Assembly: GCA_023512835.1 (NCBI GenBank)
Contig: CM042085.1
Span: forward strand, 35,232,324 to 35,296,323
Reading direction: 5' to 3'
DNA: 64,000 nucleotides
Origin: Taxillus chinensis
Lineage: Eukaryota; Streptophyta; Magnoliopsida; Santalales; Loranthaceae
Both the position numbers and the translations under genes were made by a program. Below the pieces are notes generated by a model. That model did not search any database, was not told where the DNA came from, and saw only the letters and a program-made list of their open reading frames with translations. Position 1 is the stretch's first letter, and each line of letters starts with the position of its first letter. Of this stretch, positions 22,109 through 33,592 are shown piece by piece.

Positions 22109-22733
22109 TGTGTGGCTAAGCCTATATGGCCGTGAGTATGTTAGCCCGTGTGGCTAAGCCCGAGTGGTCGTGGATATGTTAGCCGTGTGGCTAAGCCTTA
22201 GTGGCCGTGGGATATGTTAGCCTATATGGCTAAGCTCGTATGGGCTGTGGATATGTGTGTGCCATGTGAATGTGGAATACAACTTGTTTATATTTTATTG
22301 TCACTACACTACACCCGTACACACTCATGGACGCTAGGAGCATGGGATGGATTGGGGAGACATGATCCCTACCGAGCTGTGGCTGCTCACCCCTCCCCTA
22401 TGTGGGTGTTTTCTTTAAGGAACATACATGCGTTAGGTGGATACACCAAGGTGGAAGACCACCTTCGTTTTATTGTTCACTTCAAGAATTGTAATTTTAT
22501 AATTTATGTAACCCCAAGGGGGAAATGTACTAAGGATTGAATTGTAGCAAGGGAACCTGGTTGGTTTTTGAACCTTTGGTGTTTGATATTAAATAAAGAT
22601 GTAGCTTATTTGATTTATTGTAATTGTTAGTTTTGTTTGTGTGGCATACGAGTGATCCAACCCCGTTGCCCTCCGTGTGGGTGAATGGGGAGTCACGTAC
22701 TGTTTCCTCGGGTTGGAAATTTGGGGCGTGACA
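22109..22733 (+). repeat. 5' LTR of element C, second part
   Basis: Continuation of the LTR from 13232. It contains a minisatellite of about 37 bp per unit (GTGTGGCTAAGCC core, 22109-22260) and ends GGGCGTGACA. Confidence 0.92.
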
Positions 22734-22736
22734 ATA

Positions 22737-22750
22737 TGGTATCAGAGCAT
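22737..22750 (+). other. Primer-binding site, initiator-Met type (element C)
   Basis: TGGTATCAGAGC three bases after the LTR end: a perfect match to the tRNA-iMet primer site used by most Tekay-type elements. Confidence 0.9.
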
Positions 22751-23040
22751 GGTCTAGTTGGCCTAGGGTAGTGGGCGGATCTCGGCTATCTTGAGTCCTT
22801 TGGAGGAGCCCGGAGGGACATGCCTGATCAACATGGTCCTCTTTGAGCCTCTAAGGTGTACTTGGGGTAGTCCAGACCTGAGGTAGGATTTGCATGCATT
22901 GGCATTAGGGCACTAGTTGCATTTGTTGTCTTTGTGTGATTGTGTGGGTAACCGAGATAAAGCATGTGAGAGAAAATATGAAGAACATGTTTTAATCGCG
23001 CAACTCGATTAACTCGATTTTATGACAACTTGAGCCGTGT
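22751..23040 (+). other. Leader of element C
   Basis: Homologous to the leader of A (and more weakly B). No coding sequence. It is interrupted at 23040 by element B and continues at 37803. Confidence 0.75.
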
Positions 23041-25003
23041 TGTCACGCCCAATTTCCTTCCACTTGGAAATGAGTAGTGATCGCCCATGCCCGCACCCGA
23101 AGGGACAAGGGGTTGGTGCAAGCACCTTAAAAGGACTCTGGCACGGGTGCTGTCCCAAACTCCGCACAACCAGGCTAACATGCCAAGGGGCATGCTCCTC
23201 GCTCCCAAACCATGCACACAAACACAAATTGAATAACAACATCTCATTTTATTTCATTTCAAAGACTAAATGTTTATTACAACCCAGACGGGGAAAAACC
23301 CCTATGAAGCCAGGTGTACTGTTACAATTAAAACCAAACCAAATTCCGGAACATAAAACCACGAGCACGACAAAGGAAATAACATAAAACTCCCACCCTC
23401 GGGACCTAGCTCTCACCTTCACCTACCCCCTCTAAACCCCGCAAAAGGACTGTTTATAGGAGGGGGTGAGCAAACCATAGCTCAGTAGGGATCCGGTCTC
23501 CCAGGACCTGTCCCGCTCTACAACATGCATGATATGTGTATGCTTGTGCTCGTGTCGTGCCTAAGGCTAAAGCAAGCAAACATCACCCCAGAACACTCTT
23601 TACCCGAGCCCGCGACCGAAGGGGAGAGGACACCCCGCCACCACGGCGACATGACATACCACATCAGGCGAATGTTGCATGGACACCAATGCAACATTTT
23701 CCACCCGAGTCGATATGGTCAACCACCTCCTCGGGCGCCATACCTACCCTCAGAATGGGTGTAAACCTAGCCCACCGTCGTGAGTGCTAACACCGAGACT
23801 CGGGACCACGTCCCGGCCAAATCTCAAAGGGGTCCACTATTGTGCCCGGCCCATATCTCAGCCTCAGCCTCAAATAGACAACATAACAAAGATAGCATTA
23901 CATCTCGATATGTAAACTCAAAGACAGCATTTACACTTTATTTTAGAGGGACCAACATGGTTAGATACAAGCCACACACATCAGCCTCACGGGCTTTTTA
24001 TCAAATACAAATCAAACACAAGACACACCAATCACACAGTATATCATCGGGACACACATATACAAGGTCTCACAGAATTATATTGAATACATGGCATGCA
24101 GGCCTCACGGGCATTTTATCAAATACATAGTGTGCAAGCCTCACAGACATTTCATCAAACACATGGTGGGCATAAACAAACCCGGAAAATCCTCAGGCCA
24201 AATTCAACATCGAATCAACGGAACATGCCACCTAAGGCCAACATCCATATAGGAGATCACACCTATATGGATTTACATATATATGTATATAGGCGAATAT
24301 CCTAGAACAGAGGAGAGTTAGGAAGAACATGAATCCCTACCACAGACTTTTGTCCTAACCTCTACGCTAGACACCTTCCAACGACGCGAACCACCATGCA
24401 GAATCGCCCGGAGATCCTCTCTCTCTCTCTCTCTCTCTCCTGGTAGCAAAAGAAAGAAGAACACAAGAACCCTAAACTCAAACTCAAGCCCTCATTATAT
24501 AGACACTACCCACATCAAAACGACGTAGTTTTGATTAAGTAATCCCAGGATCAAAACGACGTAGTTTTGATCACACAAGTTAGCACCTTTCCGCACCCAT
24601 ATAGGCCAAAATACTCGAATTTCAACATGGTCCTTTGGAGGAAGATCATTAAAATGTCAAAACCAAGGGAACCATGCAAAAATATGGCTGCACGCCAATT
24701 TGAACGTGAATTCCCAATTCACGTGCAACTCCAAATGCACTCCGGATGCGCTCAAACTTCACCCCTAGCCTCCTTGCATCATGTGAAGACAACCACACTT
24801 GCACGTGAAATGGACCCATTTCACGTGCACCTCACATACACGTCCGTTTGGCCCGAAACTTCGTGGTAGATAGAGGACATAATTCTAAGCATCTTTCCTT
24901 TTTGCACGTGAATTCATTTGAGCCCATTCACTAGGTCAAAATCTAGAAAAAAAACCCTACTGTAAGGCAAAATTGTGACTAACTCAAGGTACGGGTCCTT
25001 ACA
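23041..25003 (-). repeat. 3' LTR of element B
   Basis: Runs from TGTCACGCCC to GGTCCTTACA. Paired ACGT palindromes at 24514-24535 and 24550-24571, TATA box on the minus strand near 24495-24502, CT run at 24416-24440, and degenerate repeats of CCTCACxGxCxTTTxATCAAA (23980-24170). Partner is 35856-37802. Confidence 0.9.
24495..24571 (-). promoter_or_regulatory. TATA box and paired ACGT palindromes, 3' LTR of B
   Basis: Two perfect palindromes separated by 14 bp and a TATATAAT box, as in LTR A. The matching pair in the 5' LTR is at 37312-37333 and 37349-37370. Confidence 0.65.
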
Positions 25004-25020
25004 TCCTCTCCCCCTTAAGA
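25004..25020 (-). other. Polypurine tract (element B)
   Basis: The minus strand reads TCTTAAGGGGGAGAGGA adjacent to the LTR. Confidence 0.85.
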
Positions 25021-25244
25021 CTTTTCTTCCTCGAAAAGAAAAGGTGGAATGAAAGAAAACAATCACAACCAATGCATAGGCCTCTAACACCCTCTAAGCA
25101 CAAATTAATACACAACAAATCACAAATTATTTCACACATTTATACACTCCACATAGTCATGTAGCGATGTTATATTCTCAAAGTTACCTAACTAGTTGGG
25201 CAAATACCTGATTATGTTGAAGTTTGATGCTTGCCCTCCTCCCT
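25021..25244 (-). other. 3' untranslated region of element B
   Basis: AT/CA-rich, non-coding; nothing else is seen. Confidence 0.5.
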
Positions 25245-25470
25245 TCCTTCAGAGTTGTTCGTCCTCGAATAGATCAGATAATGAGCATGCATCGCACTGC
25301 TTCTCGCGCCTATCTACAATACGGATGGGTGCCTCGACAATGCATACATCCTCTCTAAGATCCAGGGTACCCCAATCTAGCACGTGTGTGGGATCCTGGA
25401 TGATATTTCCGCAATTGGGATACATGGAAAACATTATGAACTCGCTCAAACTAGGTGGTAACGCCAACCT
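25245..25470 (-). pseudogene. Integrase C-terminus without chromodomain core (element B)
   Basis: Reads leftward IIQDPTHVLDWGTLDLREDV, then EAPIRIVDRREKQCDACSLS and DLFEDEQ-stop. Compared with F and A, the segment from IPLV to EEETWE is missing: RIVDRREK is followed almost at once by the terminal LFEDEQ. Either an internal deletion removed the chromodomain or the subfamily never had it. Confidence 0.75.
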
Positions 25471-26640
25471 ATAAGCAACAGGTCCAACTCGCTCAAAATC
25501 TCGAACGGTCCAATGTACCGAGGGGACAACTTGGACCCAGTCCCAAATCTCTTATGCCCTCTCTCGTGGAGAAACACGAAGGAATACGTGGTCTCCCACC
25601 AAAAACTCCAACGGTCGGCATCGACGATCCGCATAAGACTTCGTCGCTCCGAGCTATAAGAAGGCGTTGCCGAATCACCGAACTTTGCCGTAGCCTCCCT
25701 GGACCAACCGAGGTCCCAACATAGCTGCCTCTCCTGCTTGCCCAACATAATGGAGATCGACACGGTCGGCCATATAATGCCTCAAACGGGGCCATCCCAA
25801 TCGAAGATCGGTAATCGTATTATAGGCAAACTCCACCCAGAGGAAGGTGGGAAGCCCATGATCCTCCAAAATCAAGTACACAAGCCCTCAACAAGTCTTC
25901 CAATGTTTGAATGGTCCTCTCGGACTGACCATCGGTCTCGAGGATGGAATGCGGTACTCAAATTAAGTCGGGTTCCTAATGCTTCCGCAGACCTCCCCAA
26001 AAATTGGGATGTAAACCGCACATCCCCGTCCGAAACAATAGACAAGCACTCCGTGCGGGCGGACAATCTCATCAACATACAACCGGCTTAACGTGCCGAT
26101 AGAGTCGCGCTCTCGAATTGCCAAGAAATGGGCTGACTTAGTTAAGCGGTCCACTATGACCCAAATCATGTCCTTCCTCCCGAAGTGGTAGGAAGTCCCG
26201 TCACGAAGTCCATGGTAATATGCTCCCACTTCCACTCGCCCAGTGAAAGGCCGCAATTGACCCGGGTCGTTGGTGCTCGCCTTCACTTGCCGATGTGTAA
26301 GGCACTTGGAAACAAACTCGCTACCCTCCATTTCAGCCCCGGCCACCAGAACCGTGCGCGAACGGCATGATACATCTTAGTTCCTCCCTGGATGTACAGC
26401 CAAACAGAATGATGAAATTACCTCGACATCCTCACGCAAGGGAGGTGGTACTATAAAAACGCCCCCGAAATTTTAGCTCATGCTCAACTCCTTCGTCCAA
26501 CTCTCTCGACAGCTCTCCGGCCTCTATCTGGGCCCGGATCACTCACGATCCACGTCGCCTAATCGTCCTCACGGACACGCCGATACAACTCCGTATCACA
26601 GGTGAGAGGACACAGGATAGCTCCTCATCGCTGAAAGCAA
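25471..26640 (-). pseudogene. Integrase (element B)
   Basis: Segments in several frames: KCLTHRQVKAS (zinc region remnant), [20 protein letters not shown] (first catalytic aspartate), YVDEIVRPHGV, VSDGDVRFTSQF (second aspartate), LNLSTAFHP and MAPFEALYGRPCRSPLCW. The CxxC of the zinc region reads CLTH. Multiple frameshifts make it inactive. Confidence 0.88.
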
Positions 26641-26759
26641 GTTGTACTCAGGCACGCCAACTTGCTCCATCATTTTCCATTCTCTCATGGAAACCTCAGC
26701 CTTTCCCTTTTCTACTTAGCGTCGGCACTAAATTTCCCTTCCCATGCGTGTAGGAGAGC

Positions 26760-27095
26760 GTGAAGTCAAACATTTCACGTACTCTACCCACCTCCATTGT
26801 CGCAAATTTAGGTCTCTCTGGGTGAAGATATATCGTAGGCTTTTGTGGTCAAGATATACCACAAATTCTCTCCCAACAGGTAATGTCGCCAAGACTTCGG
26901 GGCAAAAATAATCGCTACTAACTCCGGGTCGTGTGTTGGGTTGTTTGCTCGTGGGACTTCAGTGTCGCGAGCCATATGCTATGACTTGGCGTTCTTGCAT
27001 CGGAATACACCCCAGTCCAATGCGAGACGCATCACAATACACCTCGAATGGCACTCCTCCGCGGTAGACTCAACACCGGTGCGTAGTCGGGCGAG
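26760..27095 (-). pseudogene. RNase H remnant (element B)
   Basis: Aligned by position with the RNase H of A. Short segments around the [13 protein letters not shown] motif (near 26820-26850) and LLGREFVVYL can be read in different frames. Heavily mutated. Confidence 0.6.
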
Positions 27096-28111
27096 TCTTC
27101 AACTCCTCGAATGCCTGCCGGGCACTTGTCCGTCCACTCGAATTTGGCTCCCTTCCGTGTAAGAGCCGTCATGGGCGCCGCCAACCGAGAAAATCCTTCC
27201 ACAAAATGCCAATAATACCCCGAGACCCAAGAAACTCCGGATCTCAAAAACATTTGTGGGCCTCTTCCAAGATGCTACGGACTTAATCTTGGTTGGGTCC
27301 ACTCTAACTCCTTGGCAGATACCACATGCCCAAGAAAATGCACCTCTCGCATCCGTAAGTCACACTTGCTAATTAACCATACAAGTTGATGATCTCGTAG
27401 CGCCCGCAAAGCACCACGGCCAAGTGCTCCTCATGCTCAACTTGGGTTTTGGAGTACACAAAGATGTCGTTAATAAATACCACCACGAAGGAATCTAGGT
27501 ATGGGGCAAATACCCGATTCATTAGATACATGAACACGGGCAGTGCATTCGTGAGCCCAAAAGGCATCACTAACCACTCATAGTGTCCGTATCTGCACCC
27601 GGAACGCCGTCTTAGGGATGTCTTCGCTCCCGACCGTCAATTGATGATATCCCGAACGCAAATCGATTTTTGAGAACCACCATGCTCCACCAAATTGGTC
27701 GAATAAGTCATCGATCCCCGGCAAAGGGTATTTGTTCTTTACCGTTACTTGATTCAAGCTTCCGATAATCAATGTAAAGTCGCAACCAACCATCCACTTT
27801 CTTAGCAAACAAGACCGGTGCACCCCAAGGTGAGGTACTAGGACGGATAAAACCTTTATTCCGTTCCTTTATTTGCTAATGCTTAACCCAACAGGTCCCA
27901 TCCGGTATGCTAATTGTGAGATGGGTCCCACCCTTGGCAACAGCTCAACCGTGAACTCGATACTTCCGTGTGGAGGCAACTCCAACAACTCCCCAGGAAA
28001 GACATCCTGGAAATTTTCGACAACATCTGGCCACACCCTTTTCTCTAAGTTACCTTCCTCCTCAAAGGTTAGGGTGGCAAGCCTGGGTAATATTGCCCCA
28101 TAGCTCCCTCG
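27096..28111 (-). pseudogene. Reverse transcriptase and upstream linker (element B)
   Basis: Element direction: linker FQDVFPGELLELPPHGSIEF and YRMGPVG (27869-28111); fingers [20 protein letters not shown] and [12 protein letters not shown] (27578-27823); palm [20 protein letters not shown] and [14 protein letters not shown] (27373-27570); connection [19 protein letters not shown] (27032-27253). The catalytic FIDD is altered to FIND, losing one metal-binding aspartate, in addition to frameshifts. Confidence 0.9.
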
Positions 28112-28494
28112 TGTCACGGGGTCGGCCTTTATAGCCTAACCCGTGCGGCACCTAGTTCCCACCCGTACGAAGGAACGCCCAGGTCGCCCTAACTCGTCGC
28201 ATTTGGATCGGAACCCATCGATCCGGTTCAAAGCAATTGTGTAGGGAAGCGCTTAGCGGAAGATCGATTTAAACGAAGGCAACAAACGATTGTATTGATT
28301 GCTTGAAAGCTTTACAACATCACTCCCCTACATATAGATGTTAACACTTTTTCTGGCTATGTCGCCAGGAGACATTATATATGATCGAAATCTAAAATCT
28401 CTACAACTTACTCTATAAGCTAAGACAACACTTTACAAGGGGGAAATACCCCAAAATGGCCTAAGTATGCTAGGATAAGCCTCGGTCCGTGACA
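28112..28494 (-). repeat. 3' LTR of element E
   Basis: Runs TGTCACGGGG to CCGTGACA on the plus strand. No ACGT palindromes of the Tekay type. TATA candidates lie near 28370-28380 (minus-strand ATATAT). Confidence 0.92.
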
Positions 28495-28511
28495 TTCCCC
28501 CCCACCCGATT
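28495..28511 (-). other. Polypurine tract (element E)
   Basis: The minus strand reads GGGTGGGGGGGAA immediately before TGTCACGG. Confidence 0.8.
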
Positions 28512-28770
28512 TCGCGGCGTCCTCGTTGCGACTTCGGCCTCCTCGAACTCGTCGAAGGCGTTGGATGTAGGGTTCGGTTTCTTCCCGGTACTCTTCAATC
28601 TCTTTGGAGAATTGCCCTAGATCCTCTTCCTTCTCCCAACTTGCTTCTTCAACCGGCTTTGTTCTTCCATTGGACGTAGTACTCCACCCGGTTTGGATCT
28701 ACGCCCTTCTTGGCACAACCCTACGAGAGTGGATTTTCTCTATCTCTTTATCGTAGGTCTTGGCCGTTGA
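28512..28770 (-). pseudogene. Chromodomain (element E)
   Basis: Reading leftward from about 28770: IEKIHSRRVVPRR, then in a shifted frame VDPNRVEYYVQWKNKA, and in a third frame EEASWEKEEDLGQFSKEIEE. Together these give the chromodomain pattern EYxVxWKxxxxxEASWE that binds methylated histone tails in Galadriel-type integrases. All core aromatic residues are legible but in different frames, so no intact domain is encoded. Confidence 0.8.
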
Positions 28771-29920
28771 TGCTTTTGGTGTCCGCACCGCCCGTTGTCC
28801 GCTCGTATCTTCCAAGTCTTTGTGGTAAGGCTTGAGCAAACTAACGTGGAACACCGGATGCCTTTGTAAGCTAGTCGGGAGGTCCAATTTGTATGAGACC
28901 TTCCCAACTCTCTTAAGAACTTTGAAAGGCCCCTCGTATCGGCGCACCAAACCCTTATGCAATTGTCCGAGTGCTTTGGTTTGGCGCGGTAGGAGTTTGA
29001 GCATCACCATGTCTCCTTCCCGAAATTCCAAGGGCCTCCCTTTGTTGATCCGCCCACTTCTTCATCTTCTTCGCCGCTTTGTGCAAGTATGCCCTGGCCA
29101 GATCCGTCCGTTCATGCCATCCTTTTGCAAACTTGAACGCCGCGGGGCTCTTTCCGATATACCCCGAGTGATGGAAGTGGGCGTCAATGGTTGCTGCCCG
29201 ATTCTAGTTCGAACGGCTCTCGTTCGTGGACTAGCTCTTCGCAAGTTATATGAGAATTGGGCCATGTCCCGAGAACTTGGCCCAATCTCTTTGATTGGCA
29301 CTCACATAGTGCCTCAGGTACAGCTCCAGTAAGCCATTGACACGTTCAGTTTGGCCGTCTGTTTGTGGATGAAAACTTGTTGAAAAGTTTAAGTCTGAAC
29401 CCATTATCCGGAACAGCTCGGTCCAAAACCGCCCAGTGGACCGTGAGTCCCGATCGCTCACGATTGTCTTTGGAATGCCCCAATACTTCACCACGTACTT
29501 AAAGAATAGTCGGGCCGTGTCAACCGTGTAGTCCTTTGGAGCTGGAATGAAAACTCCGTACTTAGAGAATCGGTCGACCACCACAATGATCGTGCCGCAT
29601 CCTTCGGATCTTGGGAGACAAACAATGAAGTCCATCGAAACACTCTCCCAAGGTCTTTCCGGAGTAGGCAAAGGTTCTAACAGTCCTGCCGATTGCCGAT
29701 TCTCTATCTTGTCTTGTTGGCACACAAGACAAGTCCTCACGTACACTTGGATGTCCCTAAAGTTGAGGCCCCCGTAGTAGCTTCTTTCCACCAACGCCAA
29801 GGTACGATCGACTCGGGATGGCCAGCCCACCAGCGAGTTGTGACATTCTTTGAGGATGTCTCTCCTCAAACTTCCCCATTTAGGAACGTACACCCGTTCC
29901 CCTCGAGTATGGAGTAAGTC
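28699..29920 (-). pseudogene. Integrase (element E)
   Basis: Longest frame 29246-29893: VPKWGSLRRDILKECHNS, VRTCLVCQQDKIEN (zinc-binding CxxC), SMDFIVCLPRSEGCGTIIVV and VDRFSKYGVFIPA (first D), IVSDRDSRSTGRFWTELFRI (second D), FSTSFHPQTDGQTERVNGLL (catalytic E) and LELYLRHYVSANQRDWAKF. The C-terminal part 28699-29031 has GDMVMLKLLPRQTKALG and HPVFHVSLLKPYHKD, the GPY/F-type tail. All three DDE residues are present, but a break near 29060-29250 splits the gene. Confidence 0.93.
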
Positions 29921-30049
29921 ATCCTTGCCAAAATCGCCGCGTCTTCCCAGCTTTGACGCATTCCACCAAGGACTTGGCTAATGGGTCATGCTCCATTCCT
30001 TCCTTTAATTTGTCCACCTGGGGAATTGTGGTTGGCTAATGGGCCGCAA

Positions 30050-30400
30050 GTTCCCTTCCGACTTAGTGCATCGGCCACCACATTATTTGTGCCCGGTTTG
30101 GACTCGAACACAAAGTCGAATCCCTGTAGAGTCTTGCCACCGTGCTTGCTTCGGAGTTAAGTTCCTTTGAGTAAGAAAATAACTTCACGTAGCAATGTTG
30201 TCCGTCTTCACCACGAACTTGGACCCAAGTAATGCCTCCACACCCGAAGGCAATGCATAACGGCCGTCATCTCCTTTTCATGCACTGCGTACCTCCGTTC
30301 GGTGCCATTAAGTTTCCTGGCTTTCATATCCTGGGGATGCCCCTCCCGCATTAGAACTCCACCGATGGCAAAATCAAGCATCCGTGTGAACTTCATAAGG
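30050..30400 (-). pseudogene. RNase H remnant (element E)
   Basis: FTRMLDFAIGGVLMREGHPQ, then ARKLNGTERRYAVHEKEMTA and VMHCLRVWRHYLGPS. This matches the gypsy RNase H start (DASDFAIGGVL, ERRYxVHEKEMLAV). The first active-site aspartate region is frameshifted relative to the RT frame that ends at 30374. Confidence 0.88.
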
Positions 30401-31370
30401 CTTTGTATGGTCCAGCGGTGCCATCACCGGTCCGTTTGTTACGGCTTGCTTCAACTTCTCGAATGCCTCTCGGCAAGCATCATCCCACACCCAAGTCTTG
30501 TTCTTCTTTAATAGTTCCGTCAAGGGTGCGGCAATGTGGGAATAGCCGCGGATGAATCTTCTATAGTAGTTAACCGAGCCAAGGAATGAACGCATCTCAG
30601 GGACTTTCTTGGGTGTCTCCCATTCCTTGATGGCTAACACTTTCTTGTTATCCATTTCTAACTTGCCGCCGCCAATAATGTGACCTAAGAAGGGCACCTC
30701 CTTCTTCGCAAAGTCACATTTCTCCTTCTTCACAAAGAGTTGGTTCTCCCTTAAGATTTGGAAAACCCGCCATAAGTGTGCCTTGTGTTCCTCCAACGTT
30801 TTGCTATAGACGACAATGTCGTCAAGGTACACCACGACGAATCTATCCAAGTATGGTTGGAAGATCCGGTTCATCAACGTACAGAATGTGGCAGGGGCGT
30901 TTGTGAGGCCAAAGGGCATCACCAATAACTCGTAAGAGCCATATCTTGTGACGCACATCTTTTGCCTCATCACCTTCGGCTATCCGCACTTGCCAATATC
31001 CCGACCGCAGGTCTAGCTTTAAACCATCTCGCAAAGACCAAGTTGATCAAACAGGTCGGATATTAGTGGGATGGGGTAAGCTGTTTTTCACCAGTTATCT
31101 TGTTTAGCGCCCTATGGTCAATCCATAGCAGCATCGACCCATCGTGCTTCTTTTGGAACAACACCGGTGCTCCAAATGGCGCTTTGGATGGCCGAATGAA
31201 TCCGGCATCCAACAAGTCCTTCAATTGTTTCCAAGTTCCTCCAACTCCGGTGGTGCCATCCGATAAGGCACCCCAGCAACAGGCCTTGCACCGGCCTCTA
31301 GCTCGATCTTGTGGTCCACCTCCGCTTCGGCGAAGTTGTTTGGGGAGTTCGGGTGGCATAACGTCCCCAA
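30374..31370 (-). pseudogene. Reverse transcriptase (element E)
   Basis: Fingers: [28 protein letters not shown] and DHRALNKIT (31063-31250), then LDLRSGYWQVRIAEGDE (30960-31020). Palm and thumb in one 200-codon frame (30374-30973): [40 protein letters not shown] (catalytic YLDD), KCDFAKKEVPFLGHIIGGGK and MRSFLGSVNYYRRFIRGYS. It is the longest undamaged enzyme block in the window. A frameshift near 30970-31060 interrupts the complete enzyme. Confidence 0.94.
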
Positions 31371-31399
31371 ACTCTTCAAGGACCATCTTCACTTCCGGT

Positions 31400-31900
31400 T
31401 GGGGGCTCCCTCCCCAACACTTTGACATTTTTCCTTCACCATGGCAATGAAAGTTGGCTCTGTCGCCTAACTCCTTTGGACAGTTGAGCGCCGAAAGAGA
31501 CTCGCCTTGAGCTCTTCCTCTCGCATTACCTTCACCATGCACGTTTTCCCCTCGTCCATGATGCACATTGTGTTGGTTATAGGAATTGGAATTGCCCGCA
31601 CCTGGTCAACGAACTCCATCCCCAACACCATGGGATAGTCGTCCATCGACACCACGGAGAGATTCACCTTGCCTCTCCACTCGCGATACTTAGCTCGACA
31701 CCTCGAGCCACGCCATGGATTGGATTGGCGCTGGAGTTCACCGCCTTCAGCCGCCCTTCTCTTCCTTGTAGACTATCCCCGTCTACGAGCTTCTTCGACC
31801 TTGATGAAGTTGTTGGTCGCACCCGTGTCCACCAAGGCCTTAGTTTCAAGGTTGTTGGCCTTAGCGAGCACGTACATGCGCCCCCTTCGTCGTCCGGATG
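31400..31900 (-). pseudogene. Aspartic protease (element E)
   Basis: KALVDTGATNNFIKVEEARR (active site DTGA, 31780-31850) and, in another frame, [20 protein letters not shown] (31467-31630), the conserved C-terminal lobe of plant gypsy proteases. The active site is intact; the two parts are frameshifted. Confidence 0.9.
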
Positions 31901-33150
31901 GTGGCACCTCCACCTTCGCCTTGATTGCATTGAGGAGCTGCAAGGAACCAAGTCGTGGATCCCTCGCATCCCTTCCTTCGTCTTCATTGATCATCGCCGA
32001 GAGCTTGGAGCGCTTCGGGCACTCAAACGCCTTGTGAGGGCCTTCGCAAAGGAAACAAGAGATCTTTGGTTTCTCTCCATCCTTGGAACTATTCGCGAAA
32101 TGTTTTGGGCGAAAGTCCTTAGATGGTTGAAAGGGTCTCCCTTTTCCTTCACTTCGGTTCTCTCCCCCATGCTTCTCCTTGTGGAACTTGTTCGCCTTGG
32201 AAGTCGATGAATAGCTGGTGGCCTTCTCCGGCTTCTTATATTCAATGAGTGATTCGGCCACCGCCATGGCCGACCCAGTCTCGTACGTTGCTCGCTGCAG
32301 GCCCCGCTTTGCCCATTGTTGCAATCCGTCCATGAAGGAAAATAATGAATCCTTCGCGGACATGTTCGGGATCTCCAAGATGAGCTCTGAAAACTCGCGG
32401 ACATACTCCCGCACCATGCCCTTGTGGGTAAGGCGCCGAAGTTTCGCCCCGGGACTCGTCCTCCGCGTTTGCGGGGATAGAATTGGGCCTTGATCTCCGC
32501 TTGAAATCCGCCCAATTGTTGATAATGCATAAGCCACACTCCTTGTCGGCATATCGTCGCCTCCACCACACCATAGCCGACCGACTAAGTATAGCGGAGC
32601 GGTCTTCACCTTCTTTGCCTCGTCAACAATATTCAAGGCATCAATCATTGCTCCATGGTCCAGAGGAAGTTGTCTAACTCCCTTGCATTCCTAGACCCAA
32701 GATAGGTCTTAGGTTTCGGCACGTCGATTTTGGAGCTGGACTGGCCACCAACACCACCTTGGGTGACCGCCATCTCTACAGAGAAACCAATCCGCCTTGA
32801 TCTCTTTGATTTCCTCTTGCATCGCCAGGATTTGGGACATGAGAGAACCCTTCAAGCCCTCAAATCGAGAGTTCATGTCGTCCATGACGGAGTTGAGAAG
32901 CCCTTGCATCCTCCTATAGCTTTCCTCACCCTCTGGAGTCCAGCTTTTCGATGCTTTCAGTGTGCTCCTCGACCACCTCCATCCGTTCGGCTAACGCCAA
33001 CTCCAATTTGGCTAACCGACTTTCCAACGGACATGTTTCCCTCGAAACGGACTTATCTCTCCTCCGTTCCTTAGCGTGGTGCTCCTTGTCGCGGCCTTCG
33101 TGGTCGCCACCACTAATGACAACAGATCCTCCCGTTTGTCATTTTTACAC
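31773..33150 (-). pseudogene. gag (element E)
   Basis: N-terminal helical segment VMDDMNSRFEGLKGSLMSQI (32709-32909), capsid region EYVREFSELILEIPNMSAKD and LFSFMDGLQQWAKRGLQR, a basic S/K-rich linker, and the zinc knuckle CFLCEGPHKAFEC (CX2CX3HX4C, the shortened spacing typical of this clade), running on in the same frame into the protease (31773-32648, 291 codons). The split near 32650-32710 and a shift near 32450 break it. Confidence 0.88.
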
Positions 33151-33192
33151 CGTCTCGAAGTTTTGATTGTTCCACCGAACTTTAGCACCAAC

Positions 33193-33206
33193 CATGCTCG
33201 ATACCA
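33193..33206 (-). other. Primer-binding site (element E)
   Basis: The minus strand reads TGGTATCGAGCATGG next to the LTR: initiator-Met type with one base missing. Confidence 0.75.
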
Positions 33207-33208
33207 CT

Positions 33209-33592
33209 TGTCACGGGGTCAGCCTTTATAGCAACTTAACCCGTGCGGCACCTAGTTCCCACCCGTACGAAGGAACGCTAGGTCAGCCTAACTCGTCGCA
33301 TTTGGATCGGAACCCATCGATCCGTTGTAAAGCAATTGTTTAGGAAGCGCTTAGCGGAAGATCGATTTAAACGAAGGCAACAAACGATTGTATTGATTGC
33401 TTGAAAGCTTTACAACATCACTCCCCTACATATAGATGTTAACACTTTTCCGGCTATGTCGCCAGGAGACATCATATATGATCGAAATCTAAAATCTCTA
33501 CAACTTACTCTATAAGCTAAGTACAACACTTTACAAGGGGGAAATACCCCAAAATGGCCTAAGTATGCTAGGATAAGCCTCGGTCCATGACA
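33209..33592 (-). repeat. 5' LTR of element E
   Basis: Runs TGTCACGGGG to CCATGACA. Partner of 28112-28494, with about 15 small differences. Confidence 0.92.

Larger units (their letters stand above)
28112..33592 (-). mobile_element. Galadriel-like chromovirus E, full-length, decayed
   Basis: A 5481-bp minus-strand element with short LTRs of 383 and 384 bp differing at about 15 positions by eye, short terminal inverted ends TGTCA...TGACA, a primer site, a polypurine tract, and gag-PR-RT-RH-IN-chromodomain order. Flanks share CTCG (28108-28111 and 33593-33596), a 4-bp rather than the usual 5-bp duplication. The integrase and chromodomain style and the gag knuckle with CX2CX3H spacing fit the Galadriel clade. 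Confidence 0.88.

Noticed and set aside
31669..32210. Plus-strand open frames of 120-160 codons
   Set aside because: Antisense shadows of gag/protease of element E.
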